In this document: positions 40,570 to 55,700 of the stretch, one piece after another | Layout: each line of letters opens with the position of its first letter | How positions within the stretch are numbered: position 1 is the first letter of the stretch | NCBI RefSeq assembly: GCF_043641665.1 | Contig: NC_092184.1 | Span: forward strand, 16,304,108-16,368,107 | Source of the DNA: Enoplosus armatus | Lineage: Eukaryota > Chordata > Actinopteri > Centrarchiformes > Enoplosidae | Reading direction: 5' to 3' | Length of the DNA stretch: 64,000 nt | Position numbers and translations under genes: made by a program | Notes under the pieces: generated by a model | Databases searched by the model: none | What the model saw: only the letters and a program-made list of their open reading frames with translations | What the model was told of the DNA's origin: nothing

Positions 40570-43500
40570 GTACACAAACTAAACTAATATGTCTAGGATG
40601 AAGGAGCTCCAGCTGACACCTATTTCTCTTGTAGATGCTGCGTGTGTGTTGGGGAGGGGGTCACATGCTCTCTTAGTAAGTTTGCTTGCGTGTGTGTGTG
40701 TAGAGACCAGTACTAAATAACCAAATTACAGCAACAGTCCAACAAGTCACTTCCACAAGGATAATGTGTGTGTCCATGAGAGGTATACTTTAACCTTTGA
40801 CCTTTCTGTCTTAATAAACAGGCATTAGTAGAATGCCAGAGGAAATGAATCATGCTTTTCCTCATTCCCATTAGTTCACAGTGCCATAGTGCCCCTCCCT
40901 TAAGGTAAAACTGTTTGATGAGTGTTGTTATTCACATGAAAGTAAGAGTAGCCAGTCAACAAACACTGATCACTGATCATCTTATAGATGGGTTTCTTAG
41001 CGACGTCATCGGTGAGATGCACGCACAGGGGGTAGAAAACAAACCAGAATGATGGTTATGAGGAGATCAACATGTGAAGTTGTTCTTCTGCCTCAAACTG
41101 CATGAATCGCAAAAGCGAACGGTGGAAAATGTTCAATATAACCGCCTTGTTGGCTCAGAGTGTAGAATTAGCTAATAGTATCTAGCAATCTAGTCTGAGC
41201 TCTGGATTTTAGGTGGAGGATGGTTTTACACAGTAACTGCAGGAATGCCCTTATTAAGGTAAGACGGCTCACACTGCTTCATGTTTATGGCTGGTTATTT
41301 AACATTGCTAACATTTGTCAGGCTCTGTGATCAATGATTTGGCAGCCAGTTTGTTTGACATGCATTTAGACTTTCAGTATGTAAAGGTGCACACTGATGG
41401 CTTTGGATGGAAAATGCACCACGTATCATTTTTCAGAGAAAAAACAAACAAACCAACAGGTACGCAAAGTCCCTTTTTATGATGCTGCGGGCCCCGTATA
41501 CACTGCAGTCATCTTATATGAGGTTTTGCATTAATGTAACACATCTGGCATATATGCATCTGGCAAAATATACCAGACACTGTTATATTTTGATGGTCCA
41601 ACAGGGTTTTCATACGTGTTGACGTTAATTTAATATACAGAATGAGGGGGCTTCTGTGCTCTTAACTTACGTGCTGATGTTTTTACTGGTTTCCCGCAAG
41701 TTGCTTTATTTCTGTCCCACTTATCCCAGAATTAATTTGCGACAATACAAGGCTGTACAGTGATGATTCTTCCTTCCTTTTGCTCACACAACAAAACTCA
41801 ACCGATCCTCTTTCCTTTATTATTCGTATGTCTTACATCACAGGCATAACAAAGTCTGAGTCTTAAAGTTCACTTTTGACCTTGGAAAAGCAGTTGACAA
41901 AACAATCTCACTTCAAGCTGCAGAGCAGTTGCTGCTCTGGATCTTTTAATCATATCACATGATCTCAAACAGCAGATGAAGTTTGCTCAGTAGTCATGTT
42001 CTCAGCACTTCAAGGACTTCTCATCCATGACGAACCAAGGTCCAGTTAATAAACTTTAATAAAGTTTAATACATTTTGTCCTTGCAAAGTTTCAAATAAT
42101 TTTCCTGACAAAGACTTCTGAAAGACCTTTCAATCTATGTTTAGATCAACTTAAGATGTTTTTTTTATTTAGTTTTTAATGACACAATATTACTCTTTCA
42201 AATGAAAATTTTTATTTCCAAGCATAAAATGCACCATTGCTCAATTCAATAATTTAAACTGCTACAGCCTGCTACTTGGTCTGGCATGACCTGTAGCGTA
42301 GGATGGCTAATGTTAGCAAACCTGAGTCGATTTACTGACTTTATGGCTCATTATATTATTGGGGGTATTTTCCAATGTTTTCCAAATGAAATGGCTCCTT
42401 ACAATTAACTCAATTATGTATAATTGTGAAAACATTTTTCAATATAAAAAAGTTTTAGATTTCCTCCTTGTATAGAAAAAACTTCACCTGTCATCCCAAT
42501 TTGAACCTTCCAGAAGGCAACGCCTCACATGAACTTCCTCTGAACATCTCAACAAGCTAGAGTAAGAGAGTGGAATAGAGAAACAAGGCTGATTTCTTTG
42601 AGGTCTTGAAGAGTAAAAGTCGTTTATAGACCCTCGAATGGAGCACACTTAGGCTAATGACTCTACTTTAGAAACCACATGCTTTTTTTTAATAATGTTA
42701 CTCTTGTGTCCTCTTGTTGCCATAGTGAAAATTATATAATGGTTATCAACGTTTCTTTCTGAGGAAAGTTCGAAAAATAAGGCAGAACATGATGTGAATC
42801 TCACATGGTTATAAATAGACCACCTCAGGTTTTCCTTTCTTCTCTTTTCTTTCTCCCACCTCAAACACTCAAAGTCCAATTGGCTGAAAGCATGTCTTCT
42901 GCCAACAACATGAAAGTTAGTAAAGCCCTAAATGAGATCAGACACTCTTGTTGCTTTTTCCCCACATGAAAGTGATGCGAGACAATGGTGTTCAAGCAGC
43001 TTATCATAATACAGACTGCAGTGGCAGGACAGACTTTTATTTCTTCTCAGAATTGTTTGGTTCCTTGACCGGCTGGGTGGGACATGGCACAGCCCGTTTC
43101 CACTCTAATCCTGTGCTCAATGTTATTTTCTGCTTTTTGTTAATTCCACCAAAGTAAGTGAATAAGACTAGAACTTTGGTGCTACAAATGTCCCAGTGTT
43201 TTTTAACTTCTTATTCATTTCTTGCTTCAAAGACCATCTCAGAACTCGTATGTATCGTATGATAAACTATAATAACATTTAGACATCACCCTCACAAATA
43301 ATAGAAAACTGTGTGTGTGTGTGTGTGGCAGACTCTTGTCTTAGTCTAAGCGTATTAGGTGGGTGACATCAATGAGCTAAGGACAAAAGCGGGTCGCAGG
43401 TCAGGAGGTGGCTTTGTTTAAATTTTCAAACAGTCTTAATGTGACTCACTTTTTAGTGATCTTTAATCACAATGAGGCCACTGCTTATTTGGCACTCACT

Positions 43501-46500
43501 TTCTAAAAACCAATTAAAAGCACAGAATGAAATTGTCACAATGCATGCCATTGTTGCAAATTCCAAAATGAGCACAACGTTATTCACATGTAAGTAATCC
43601 ATTACTAATTCATTAATTCCTTTACTCATGATTTACTCAGTAAGGAAAGTAATGACTTCACCCTCCTTCTGAGAGTCAGGTGAGAAGATGGGTAGCCCCC
43701 TCATATCTGTCCATTAAATGTAAGGCTACAACCAGCAGCCGGTTAGCTTCGCTTAGCACAAAGACTGGAAATGAGGGGAAACAACTTGCCTGCCAGCATC
43801 TTTAAAGCTCAAGTCAAATCATTATATCGCATTTGTTTAAATGGAAGTGTAAAAATGACAGGTTGCTGTTTCCGCCGAATGCCTGGAAACCTCACGGTGA
43901 TGACAAGACAAAGTCACTGCTTATGTTCAAGAAATAGTTTGAGGTTTAGAGGTGCTGGTTGGCGGATGTTGTTACCTTTGGACAGAGCTAGAGCTAGTGC
44001 TAGGCTAGTTGTTTCCAGTCTTTATGCTAAGCTAAGCTAAATAGCTGCAAGCTGTAGCTTGACATTTAACGGTCAGATATGAAAATGTATTGAACTTCTC
44101 ATCTAACTCGGCAAGAAAGGGAAATTTCCCAAAAAGTTGAACTATTAAGTTCTCTTCACCCACACACGTGTGCATTCTGACAGCAAAAGGAGCTGAGGCA
44201 AAATAACTTTCCTTGATAGATATATTGACAATAAGTTGTAATTCTAGATGTTGGAGCATAGTAAAACACTTTCCAGCAGGCCAGTACATGTATTTTAATG
44301 ACAGAAATTTAATAATAATGCATTAAGCTGTTACATAAATGGTCTTCCACTAAGCCTAAGACAATTTGCAAAAGACAGATTTTTAGATAATTGAGAATGG
44401 CCGTTCAATGTTTATAGTTTTTTGGAGCAAATTAACAACTGGATATGCCTTGAATCTTTTTGTTTTTGTTGTATATGTAGAATGGTTGGGATTTTACAGT
44501 GAACACGTTGAGGGCTATTTTTTTGTGAAACAAGACGTGCAGATAGTGCAACTCTAACATACTTAAATAGGAGGAAGAAATTGTGCATTTGATTTCAGCC
44601 AGTAACCTTTACTTCACATGTTATTTCCATCCCATGTTTTTCTTTGCATTGTCTACAGGACACTGTTGAATAAGAGCAAAATGCCACCACAAATGATTTA
44701 CCTTTTCTGGAAATAGTAAATAAGTAAAGGGTTTTTCTTCTTGCTGTGGCTGGAAATGTAGTTGAATGCATGCTTGCTTGTAATTTAATCCCCCCCCCCC
44801 GGAAAAGCACATGTGATGAGCTACTTTCGTTAATGCCCCACAGCCAGCATTGATAGTTAGCATGATCTCAACAGAGGTCTGTTTGCATTGGTGGGCCTTC
44901 ATCGATCATATCATGCAAATGGACACTCTGTACGAGGTGACGTGCAGGGATAAGACAAGTTGTTACGCTTACAGTAAAACTCCTGATTTTCTAATTGTTG
45001 GTGTATACGCTGAATAGACTCAGAGCTACTCTTTCCCTCTTAAACTGTGTTCATGTGGTTTTACCAGCACTGGTGGTATAGTCAGCTGCTTCCAATTCAA
45101 CTACCACTAAATGGTCAAAAGGCCAAATTGTATCCTCAATGCTGATTATTTCCACTTTATGAGCAATTGTATTGGGATATAGTGCAGGTTTATGCTATAG
45201 GTAAATAATACTTCCAGCCATTGTTCTGTCTGTGACCATGGTATGTCTTTGCCTGATCGTTTGTGTTATGTGACTCTCATGTGCACTGCTTTTCTCACGT
45301 CAGTACTGGATACCCAGTAAGGGGACAGGACTGCAGTAAAAGAACCATGACCATGTTGTGGTGGCTCCTGTGTGTCTCTGTGTGTGTGTGTGTGTGTGTG
45401 TGTGAGTTGTTGGAGAACCTTGTTGCACACAGTAAACAAGCATGTTAATAAATGTTTTCTTTAGACTGGAATACCTTTATGCTTGACAGACAGGTTATAT
45501 GGCTTTGTCTTTTTCTGACATATTTTGAAAATAAATACCTAAATAATAATGAAAAAAGAAACTTGGCGTGAAATGAGTAGAGTGGACAGCACACTGTTTC
45601 ATTGGACAGGTGGAAAGGTCACAGGAGACAAAGAATAAAAAGTTTCGGGGGGATTTGCTCCTATAGGCAAGCAGGAGAAAGCATGTGACTCTAGATTAGA
45701 TTAAACGAGTCAACCATTCCTGGGCCTCGTTCTTCATACATGGATAACCAATTATCCAGATCAAGTTGACAATTTGACATGAGTCTCTATTTTTTAGATC
45801 TTTGAAGCTGCTTTAAAATTAATCTGGAACTGCTGTCCGATGTCAAGTCCTTAAACCCAAACCTGCAAAGGTGCAGGTTTATTGACAGCTGGATTGTGAC
45901 CAAGAAGTTGATCTGGTGGCACACACACAATTTAATTTTCATAATGAAGAGTCAGCTATACTTATACATGATAAAATATACAACAAAATAAGTAATACAG
46001 TTTGTACAAAAAGAACAAAGCCAAATATAGTCTGAGACACTGTGAGTAAAAAGACATAAACTCAACTAAAAGATTCTGACTGTTAGAAGCCCAATGGAGC
46101 CAGAACGTATGGCATCTAATGACATTAAAATTTGTCATTTGAAAACTAAAAGTTGACTAAGTAATGATTAACTGCAGAACTCTCTTTGCAGAAAAGTGTT
46201 AACGTAATTAAAGCTGCTTTTTAAAAGATTTTAGTAAGGTTGCATTTTCATAGCAGGTATGTGATCATCACTTAAAAGTCCATTACGGAGAACCCCATCA
46301 ATTGTGCATCAACATCACTCGTAGTCTAACCACATTCACTTGTGATATCTATCTCTGCTTAACAGAGAAGAAAGTGTGCAAACAGTGGAAACATTGTGGA
46401 GCACAATGTGGAACAAGATGACACCCGTAGCAAAACAGAAACACATAAAATGAGACTCATGAATGAATCTATTGTCCCAGTGCATGCTAGGAGGCTTCCC

Positions 46501-49500
46501 AACACACCTACTGCATGTAACTGCAATCACATGGTCACGTGGTCAGCACTCATAGCACTCTTATGAATGCTGATCATGGTTTCTCCACTCATTTTACCTT
46601 TATTCAAAATAAGAGCGCACTGTTAGCACACCCAAGATAACTTCATCCACAACAAATCAATCCTCAAACTGCTTTCAAAGAACCAAATTAGCTGGATGAG
46701 AATAAACAGGTTGATTTTAGCCTGAATTAGTTAAGCCTCATTTGAAGAACAGGGCCCAGCAGAACACAAATTTGTTTTCATTTCTGACATAATTTCACAG
46801 GAAACTGGGTTTAACATGCACACAGAGACTAGTTTATTTTGTGTCTTTAAGAACACTTTATTTCATGATAGACTGAGGATTCATTATCTAATTACTCAGT
46901 GCGTACCGACATGTAAACATCCCAAAGCATACAAATGAAACATATAGTGATAAGCAGATATAGAAGAAGAAGTGGTGAAAAGAAATTTCAATTCCTCATT
47001 TAATCCTGAGGGTTCCTCAGTATTTTATTCTAGACTCCAAAATGCTTCATATCTTTACAAGATCACCACCTCAAGGCAAGATCATAACTTTCTCAATTCC
47101 ACAAAATCTGAAGGAAGAAGGGAGACTGTGGTTGGCCTTGGCATGGTGCCCAGTGATCATACAGTTCATATTATTGTGTCTTGTCAGTACTTTATTTGAC
47201 TTTTTTCTAAGATTTAGATGATTGCTATCTTCTAAGAGTAGTTGGTTTGTGCAGACTTTTATGGTCCCAGGTTGGGAAGAACTGATCTATGCCAAAGAAT
47301 GAGCAGATCACTTTTACTTTCAAAAGTACAAATTAAAAATGACTGGCTGACAATGATTGCATTAAGTTTGTAATTTGTTGTTATGTCACAACAGCCAAAT
47401 TTGGATCATAAAAAGCTAATAACCTTTAAAAGATTGATTAAGTTTAAGTTTGAAAGAATCTGAAGAAGTTGTGGGAGGAAAAAGTAAAATACTGTCACTG
47501 AGAATATGTCTCAAGATGTTGATTATTTATAGTCTCTTATTATAGTTATTGAGGCGGTTGTATCCATCTTATAATGTAAGAAGTCAACCCATTCGCGTTT
47601 TTGTCTCATTTCATTTTGTATGAGGAACTGACATTTCCTGACTACTTTGATGTTAATAAGATTTGTCTGGCATTTTGGACATCTGCCATCAATGAATCTG
47701 TTCATTAGATTGCCTTAAGTTATGAGAGAATTGTTGATCTGGGCCCTGCCACTGTTAAAGGTGGCTCATCACTCTTCAGTCTCATTAAAGTGCCAATTAA
47801 AACCTTTGAGATGAAAAGATGATAGGTGGGGATTCCTTCTCTGTCTAAGCTACGTTTAAATTGCCTTTTGACTGGTTTTGACTTATTTTATTATGAAGAA
47901 CTTCATCTTGACCTATGCTAGTCCATCCTACATGGATTGCTTTCTCTCTTTTCAATCAATAAATTCACCCATTTGTCTGGAAGTCTTCACTCCAGTGTAA
48001 GCCAGTTATTCTCTCATTGTGTTCATTTCCAACCCGCTCCTCCCACTCTACACCTCTTCACTCATCTGAACCCCATTATTCCTGTGATGCTGGCACTTGC
48101 TAATTAGTGAACATTGGACCAGTGGAAGTAGGTTAATGAGGGGAGTTCATGCATCGCAGCATAGTGATATCACACAAGTGCTTCTTTTCTTGTCCGTTCT
48201 CGGTGGACGAAAAACAAGCGTAAACATCACACGATCAAGTAGACTGCTGTTAGTGATAATTAGGTTAAAGCACTTTAGTTGCTTGTATGCATTCATGTTC
48301 CTGTGCATATTCATGTAAAATCCCTTTCTTTGTTTCTTTCTCTCTCCTTTTCTTATCTCACTTTCTTCTCCCAGATGTTTCTGGTGGCTTTATCCTTTGC
48401 CTATTTTGCAAAGGCTTTGTCGGGGAGCTACATGAAGAGCACAATAACTCAGATGGAGAGGCGCTTTGACATCCCCAGTTACCTAATAGGTGTCATTGAC
48501 GGGAGCTTCGAGATAGGTGAGTAGACCTGCCAGTCACTGCTGTTATTTTGTTGTTCTGTTAGCAGCCTCTTTGTCATTGGCTCCCCTCCCTGCTCTCTTT
48601 CTGTCTTTGGGAAATATGAATGGGTCACAGAGGTATTCAAGCTGTGGATAAAGGATTCATCAGGCTTCCAAGAAGAGGACAGAGGGGTGTGTGTGTGTGT
48701 GTGTGTGTGTGTGCGTATGTGTGTGCGTGGTGAGTCATAGTGTCAGGGACTTAACACGCTCCGAGCTTTCTTTTTGCTGTGGACAGTCGTAATAAATACT
48801 ATTGTTTAATCTCAGAACAGAACAGATGTATGAAGCAACTGCTTTTAAAGGGAACTCCGACAATTTTACACACCAAAGTCTGTTTACAGGTCTTGGGGAG
48901 TGCTACTACATATGTGAAAAAGTTGTATAAAGCCTTTTGTGGCTCCAGAGGGAGCTGTCTGATAAATGTCCTCAAGTGATGTCACTTGAGTCGGTGTCGG
49001 ATGGGTCTGAAGACTACAAGTTTAAGAGTGAAAAAATAAGACGTGAGCTCACCAGACCTCTGTAGCCCGCTCCTCATCTCAGCTTGAGGCCAGCAGCCTG
49101 AGGCTACATTAGCCACTACTAACATAACACACCCAAATCGCCGACCTGAACTGTTTGCCGTCTAGCTGCTTTGTGGGTAATGTAGGTGACAGGTATTGAC
49201 AAGGCAGAAGAATGCGTGGAATAAAAAAGACGACATCTCTGGTTCTACTGCATCAATTTTTATGATTTTTTAAAACTGTCCATTGTGAGTCTGACGTTGT
49301 TAAAGGTGTGCAATGGTAAATCTATGGCGTACTCTAAGTATATATGTTCAATGCAACAGGGAACACAAACATGGAAGTATACATAAACTTACATGATTGT
49401 TGTGTTTCAAGCTCATTTCATGTCTTCAGGTAGGTTGTACTGTTAACTATAGAAATGATTGAAATACCCGATTCCCAGCACTGGTAGTCTGATATCACAT

Positions 49501-50736
49501 AAAGTAAAAGTTATATTTAAATGATTTGAGCAAAACCACAGATTTCATTTGTGAAAATATACAGCTAGTCAGTAGATCTGGCTTGTAGTACTACTGTATA
49601 CATGCCTGTGGTTCCTCTTAACACTGAAGAATTTTTGATGACATTCAGCAAAGTGTGTTCCCAGATTGTCGTTTGACCAGTTTCTAGGCCAGTTATGTAA
49701 GGCTAGTCCATTCAATAGAAATGTCTCTTGGAGGTTATAAATCATACATAGCTTGCAGAGCAGGATAAAACCCTAAGAGACATGATTCATACAAGATAAA
49801 AGTCATCATCCACGATCAGCCATTCTACTTTTGTTCTTTTGCTGTCTGGAAGGCAGTTTGAGCCAATGGTGACACATCAGTAGTGAAGAATAATTAACAT
49901 TTTAACCTTTTTGTTTGATAATATTACGATGGAGGGTGCAACCTGCCTATACTCCGATGGAGGTGGGGTGTAGCTGCTGGAGGAAAAGGTGAGGATGTAA
50001 CCTCCAGCACAGTCAGAGCTGAATACCCCGGATCTCTCTCCTTCCATCTCTCCGTCTCCTGTGAAAGCTGCTTCTCTCGTGTGGCCTAGGCAACAAGCTT
50101 TTTCTATAGGACCGTTGCCAGGGTAACATAGAGGCAGAGCAGGGCAGCGTGAAGAGGAAAGAAAAAGGGAAGGGAAAGTACAAGAAACAAGAGGGGAGAG
50201 CAGAGCAGAGGGAAGACAAAGGGAGAGAAGGGGGAGAGGAGAGAAATAAAGAATAATAAGGAAGAGAGAGGAGAGGAGAGAGTGTTACTTGTGGATGTTG
50301 ATCTTCACAGTGATCACGTCCGCCAGATGAGCTCAGCCGATTGTCCCCATCTGATGTATATTTGCATGTCCTTGTACATATGTTGCATTTAATTCCACAC
50401 ATCTCAGCATGTACTCAGCACACACTCTATATCAACATCCAAAAAAGTTCAAACAAGTAACGAAACATACAAAATTATCATAAAGAGAACGCAATGAAAT
50501 ATGGAAACAAAAATCTCCTGTTTCATTCTTGGAAAATATACACAGCTACTGTGATTACTTGTCGAATACTATGTAAGGTACAAGCACTTCTAAGAATTTC
50601 TCACAACCAAATAGGTTTGATAGAAATAGAAATAGAAATTCTTAGAAGTGCATAAGCACATTAACTGACTAATAATTACTTGGCATTTCTCAATGCTGGG
50701 CTCTCTCTCGCTCTCTCTCTCTGTCTCACACACACA

Positions 50737-50823
<87 letters not shown>

Positions 50824-52667
50824 TTGAAGGATTGTTAGAGGGTTTGATATCCCGTCTTTACAATTGAAAAAGGTCAGGCAGCATGGATTAAGCTTATCTT
50901 TCTAGGCCTAGTTTTCCTCCTCGTTAACACTTTCCACAGATCATATACAAAATACATTAAAAGGTGACAATAATTATGCCATCTAACATGCCATCTTGCT
51001 GCTACATCATATACATAATAAAAAGCTCTTGGAGCGTGAAGATAATGCATCACGTGTGAGAACACTCATCTGCCTTTCAAACTACACATGAACACGACTA
51101 CATTTCAGTTTTCATCACTTCCTTTTCGCATGAATTGAATGCAGATGTCATCCTATATGGGCAAATGAAAATGTTTGGGTATACTATAATAATGCTATCT
51201 ATCTGTATTATATAATGGATATTATATACTGGCTAAGGCAAACAGGGAAGATTGGAATGATTGTTTTCCAGATGTTTTTTTTTTTTGTATCTTGTTCCAT
51301 TGCATTTTTGTCTCCTATTTTGCAACAGAAAGCAAGTAACAGTCATTACACTTAATAATGAAATCCAATCCTAATCTAATCACATAAATGTGTAAAGCAA
51401 TTAGTGACAAGTAGGTGGCCCGCATACGGAGCCGCAGCTGAATTACCCACAGTGTCTCAAGCTGTATAAATCAAATATAGCGCGGCAACCAACTCCTGCC
51501 CTTTCTCCATCCTGTGGGGACTGTAGTACAGTAGCATTCTAAAGCCCTCATATTTCTGGCTGCCTCCATCCTCCCAGGTAACCTGTTGGTGATAGCTTTC
51601 GTCAGCTACTTTGGGGCCAAGCTCCATCGGCCAAAGATCATTGCAGTGGGTTGTGTACTGATGTCCATTGGCACCTTCATCATCGCTCTGCCTCACTTCA
51701 TCATCGGACGGTGAGTAAAAAGAGCCCGGGCCTGGTTGTTGTTTGACTTCATCTACAGACTGAGATACTCATTTATTTTCAAATGCATATTAAAAACTTT
51801 GATTCAATACAAGTAATGCTTCAGTTTCCAACACCTCGATAACAGCTGCACAAGACCTATATTTGTTCATTTGTGGCAATTTGTTGCGGATTTTTGCATG
51901 TCCATGGATTGAACCAAAGATGGAACAGCCATGTAAAAGTTACCATTGTTTCCATGTGCATCTCATTCCTTTACAAGTGTCAAATATTAGACTCATCATA
52001 TACTGTGTAACTGACCAATTAGATTAAGTCTCATGGACACAACATGGACATCTAATACATGTGATGCACAACAATGAATGTTCCAGGAGATTTGTACCAG
52101 TACAACAGGAAAACTCGTGCTATTTTCCAGGTGCCATTATTTTTTCATAACATAATATTGTACCTAGTACAGCACTGACAAACATATTGCGTGCAAGAGC
52201 CATATTAAGAATTGATAAGATGTATTTATTGAGTTGATAGCAAAAATGTTGACATGCTCCTTTAGTTATGCTACTTATTACATCACAGCAAATAGCTTTG
52301 GGTTAGAGTTAATCAGTCTGCGGAGCAAGTTTAGCACAGAGTGAACCTTGTCACTTTATTTGTTCTGAGTAAACGTTTTAAATGGAGTCACCGCCTCTGA
52401 GATATGTTTCGGCTCAAGCTCATTGCCAAGTTGTAACAGTTGTGGTAGTTCCAGTAAAATTCACAGATTATATCCAATAACCAAGTAAAATGATTATGTA
52501 TTCTCTGTCCCGTTTTTTTAAATGTTTTGAGTACAGCTATGAATTTGAAACATCAGTGCGGTGGGTAGCAAACTCAACACTTAACCCCTCTCCTTGTCCG
52601 GTGGGCTCACATGCAGACCTGACCAAAGATGGTAAACTACCTGAAGTACCAGCCACAGGTGAACATT

Positions 52668-52741
<74 letters not shown>

Positions 52742-55700
52742 ATCTAGACAAATAAAGATGTCTGACCATACTCATCTTTTCCTCCAGGTTGTGAAGGCGA
52801 GTCCAACCTGTCGATGTGGATCTATGTACTCCTGGGAAATGTCTTGCGAGGGATCGGAGAGACGCCTGTTCAGCCGCTTGGTATCTCTTATATAGATGAT
52901 TTTGCTACTGAGGAGAACGCTGCGCTATATGTTGGTAAGAAAAACAACACCCAGTGGTAGAGATGCACTTAAAAAGTAAAAACACACTTTATTGTCGATG
53001 ATAGATGCACATCATCCGCAAAATGTAATTTCTTAAATATACAACTACAGTATGTTGTATTTTTGTACAATTTATATTTCTTTATCTATAAGATGTTATT
53101 GCTCCCTATATGGAAGTTTGATTCACACCAGTTTCAGATGTACAAGCACAGTGATCAAACCATGACACTGTACGTTGCCATCTAAGTAGGTGTGGTCTGG
53201 TTTGGTAGAAGGTGCCCCCGCCATCATAAACTTTTTTATTAGTCTGATAACATAACTACAAAAGTCTTCAAATTCCATTTATCATTTAATTCCACATACT
53301 TAGGTTAAAAACATGTATGTGATGTAAACCAATATGTATGTAGAAATTGTGGTAAGATTTTGTGTCTGTTAATATAGATACAGTCCTAACCAGTTTTTGT
53401 GTTGTGTGTCTCTTTGGGTGTGTTTATCATATCCCAGGCTGTGTGCAGACCATTTCGGTGGTTGGTCCTGTGTTTGGATACCTACTGGGCTCCCTTTGTG
53501 CCAAAATCTATGTGGACATTGGATTTGTAAAAATGGGTGAGTGTAAACACAAGTACATTTCTAAGTATTTTAAGGCCAGACATTATGTAAATTTGCAGAC
53601 TGTCTAGACACATTTGATGTCATTAACCCCTCATCCTAGACTCACAAAAAGCTCTTGTGAATGGGTTTGGAAACACTTGTTTGTTCTTACAACATCATAC
53701 ATCATATGAAACCCTAGAAATAGTTTGGTTTGCTCTATCAGTCTGTATCTCATTTACACTGTAATATGAGTGACCAGAATAAGTTGGGAAACCTTTTGTA
53801 TATTCAGGGTTTCCCACACTTACTCCGGTCAGATTCAATCTTCAATTTTGGAGCACGTTCATAATGTCATAATGAATTATTAGGCTACGCTATTCTCTTG
53901 TAGCAGCAACCAATGCCATGACAGCTGACAATAGGTGGTTAATAGTAAGTGATGACCCCTTGCAAACTCTCTAATGACTCTATAAGTGGGTCATGACTCA
54001 GACATTGAAATAAAAAAATTGAGATTAAAGTAAACATTCTCTCAAGTCCAACAATGTAAATGTAAATTGTCACAGGAGGAAAAGCACAGGTGTAAATAAT
54101 AAAATGAATGATGTCTGAATATGGTTTCAGGGTTTTTGTATTGTGCATGTTGGCTCACTGTCACACTGTCATGACTTACAGGGACACTTGAATAGAACAG
54201 AGCCATCAGTAATGTAATCAGTGAAACATGTGCTTTTCCTACCATTACAGATAAAAATGTCTGCTTTTCATTCATAAAACTGAGGCACGATACTATCAGA
54301 TATAGCCGTGTGTGAGTCACGTACATCTTGCAGAACTCAGAACAGGTGTGCAGGATTAGCATCAGTTAGCTAATGAACAATGCATGGGGAGGGAGAGGAA
54401 GGACAAAGCCCTGTGAGAGGCTACAATCAAATAGAGTGCAGCAGAGGGAGAAGGAGAACCAAGACAAAAACAATAGAAAAGCAGCAGAAGACAGAAAAAA
54501 GAGAGAGAGAAACAGTGGGAAAGGGGATGACAAGGCAGGTCACCAGCAACAAAAAAAAGAAGTAGGAGATCGGAAAGAAACCCAAAAGAGGACAAACAAC
54601 CGACCTATAAAAAACAGAAGGGTGTGCTTCTCCTGCACTGAATTTCAGTTGGGTGCTCTGCTTCAAAAAAAAAGAACTTGAATGTGTTTGTTTTCCTCAG
54701 AGTATATATTATATTTGCAAAGATGTGAGATGAAGGTGGCACTTCACCTCACATCTTTTTGCCTTGTATTGATCATTTCATTCAAAACTAGGGGACTGAC
54801 AAATCTATATGTAAAAAGAGCATCAGAGGAAATGATGACAAATAAGAAAACAAGTCATGTCAGAAGACCAGTTGATAAACCAATGAAAAAACATTCCCTG
54901 AATGATAAAAAATAGCTATCCCAAGCCATAAAGTCTGACATAAAGGATGATGTCACATTCTGACCACTCCAACAAACAGATGAGTACTCAAACCTCCATG
55001 ACATGTCAGGCTTTTCATTTCAGAAATTGAAGCGAGGCTGCAGTTGTTCTGATGACCTCTGTTGTGCCATAATGGAAAATCTGCCCTCAGTGCTCCACCT
55101 TTGCATCCTTTTATTTGGTTATACAGTCAAGTAGAGATAGTTCAGTAGGCTTTAAAAAACGTGTTGAACTAAGTATAAAACTATATATCACATTTCACAT
55201 TTAAAATTATCACACTAAACCAGTTATACTTGTGTACTTATGAGTTATTGGGCTCAGGTGCCTGGTGGCCCGCCGACCATTTTCTCATTCACAATGATTC
55301 TAAATCGATTCACACTGGGAATGTTTTTTGGTTTGTTTATACCAATTAGTAAATGTTCAGTAATGTCTCTTGGCTGTTACTTGGGAAGTTGCATATTAGC
55401 CTATCAGCGATCTGTGCAGTGCGCGGGGCACATGGGAGAAGTTTGCCTTCAGGGCTTTCTGCCAGAAAGCCTTTCTCACAGAAAGACAGGACACCCAGGA
55501 GACCGCTGTCCTGTGTCCTGCGTGAAACCAAAAATCAATGTTGACTTATTATTCTATAACTAAAATGTGCACCCTATTTTAATCAACCTGAACATTACAT
55601 GAGCATTGATTACGTCTTATCATCTGTACCCCCAACACAGAAACTATCACCATCACCCCAGCAGATGCCCGCTGGGTGGGAGCCTGGTGGCTGGGCTACC

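Larger units (their letters stand above)
40570..48374 (+). other. Long slco1c1 intron rich in repeats
   Basis: A 7.8-kb intron between the N-terminal exon and the exon for the first membrane helix. No exon was found within it. It holds dispersed repeats at 42155-42335, 43670-44115 and 45721-46758, and a TG run at 45379-45404. Confidence 0.8.

Noticed and set aside
50013..50402. 129-codon minus-strand frame rich in Ser/Leu/Phe
   Set aside because: It is the reverse of a long purine-rich tract; low complexity only.
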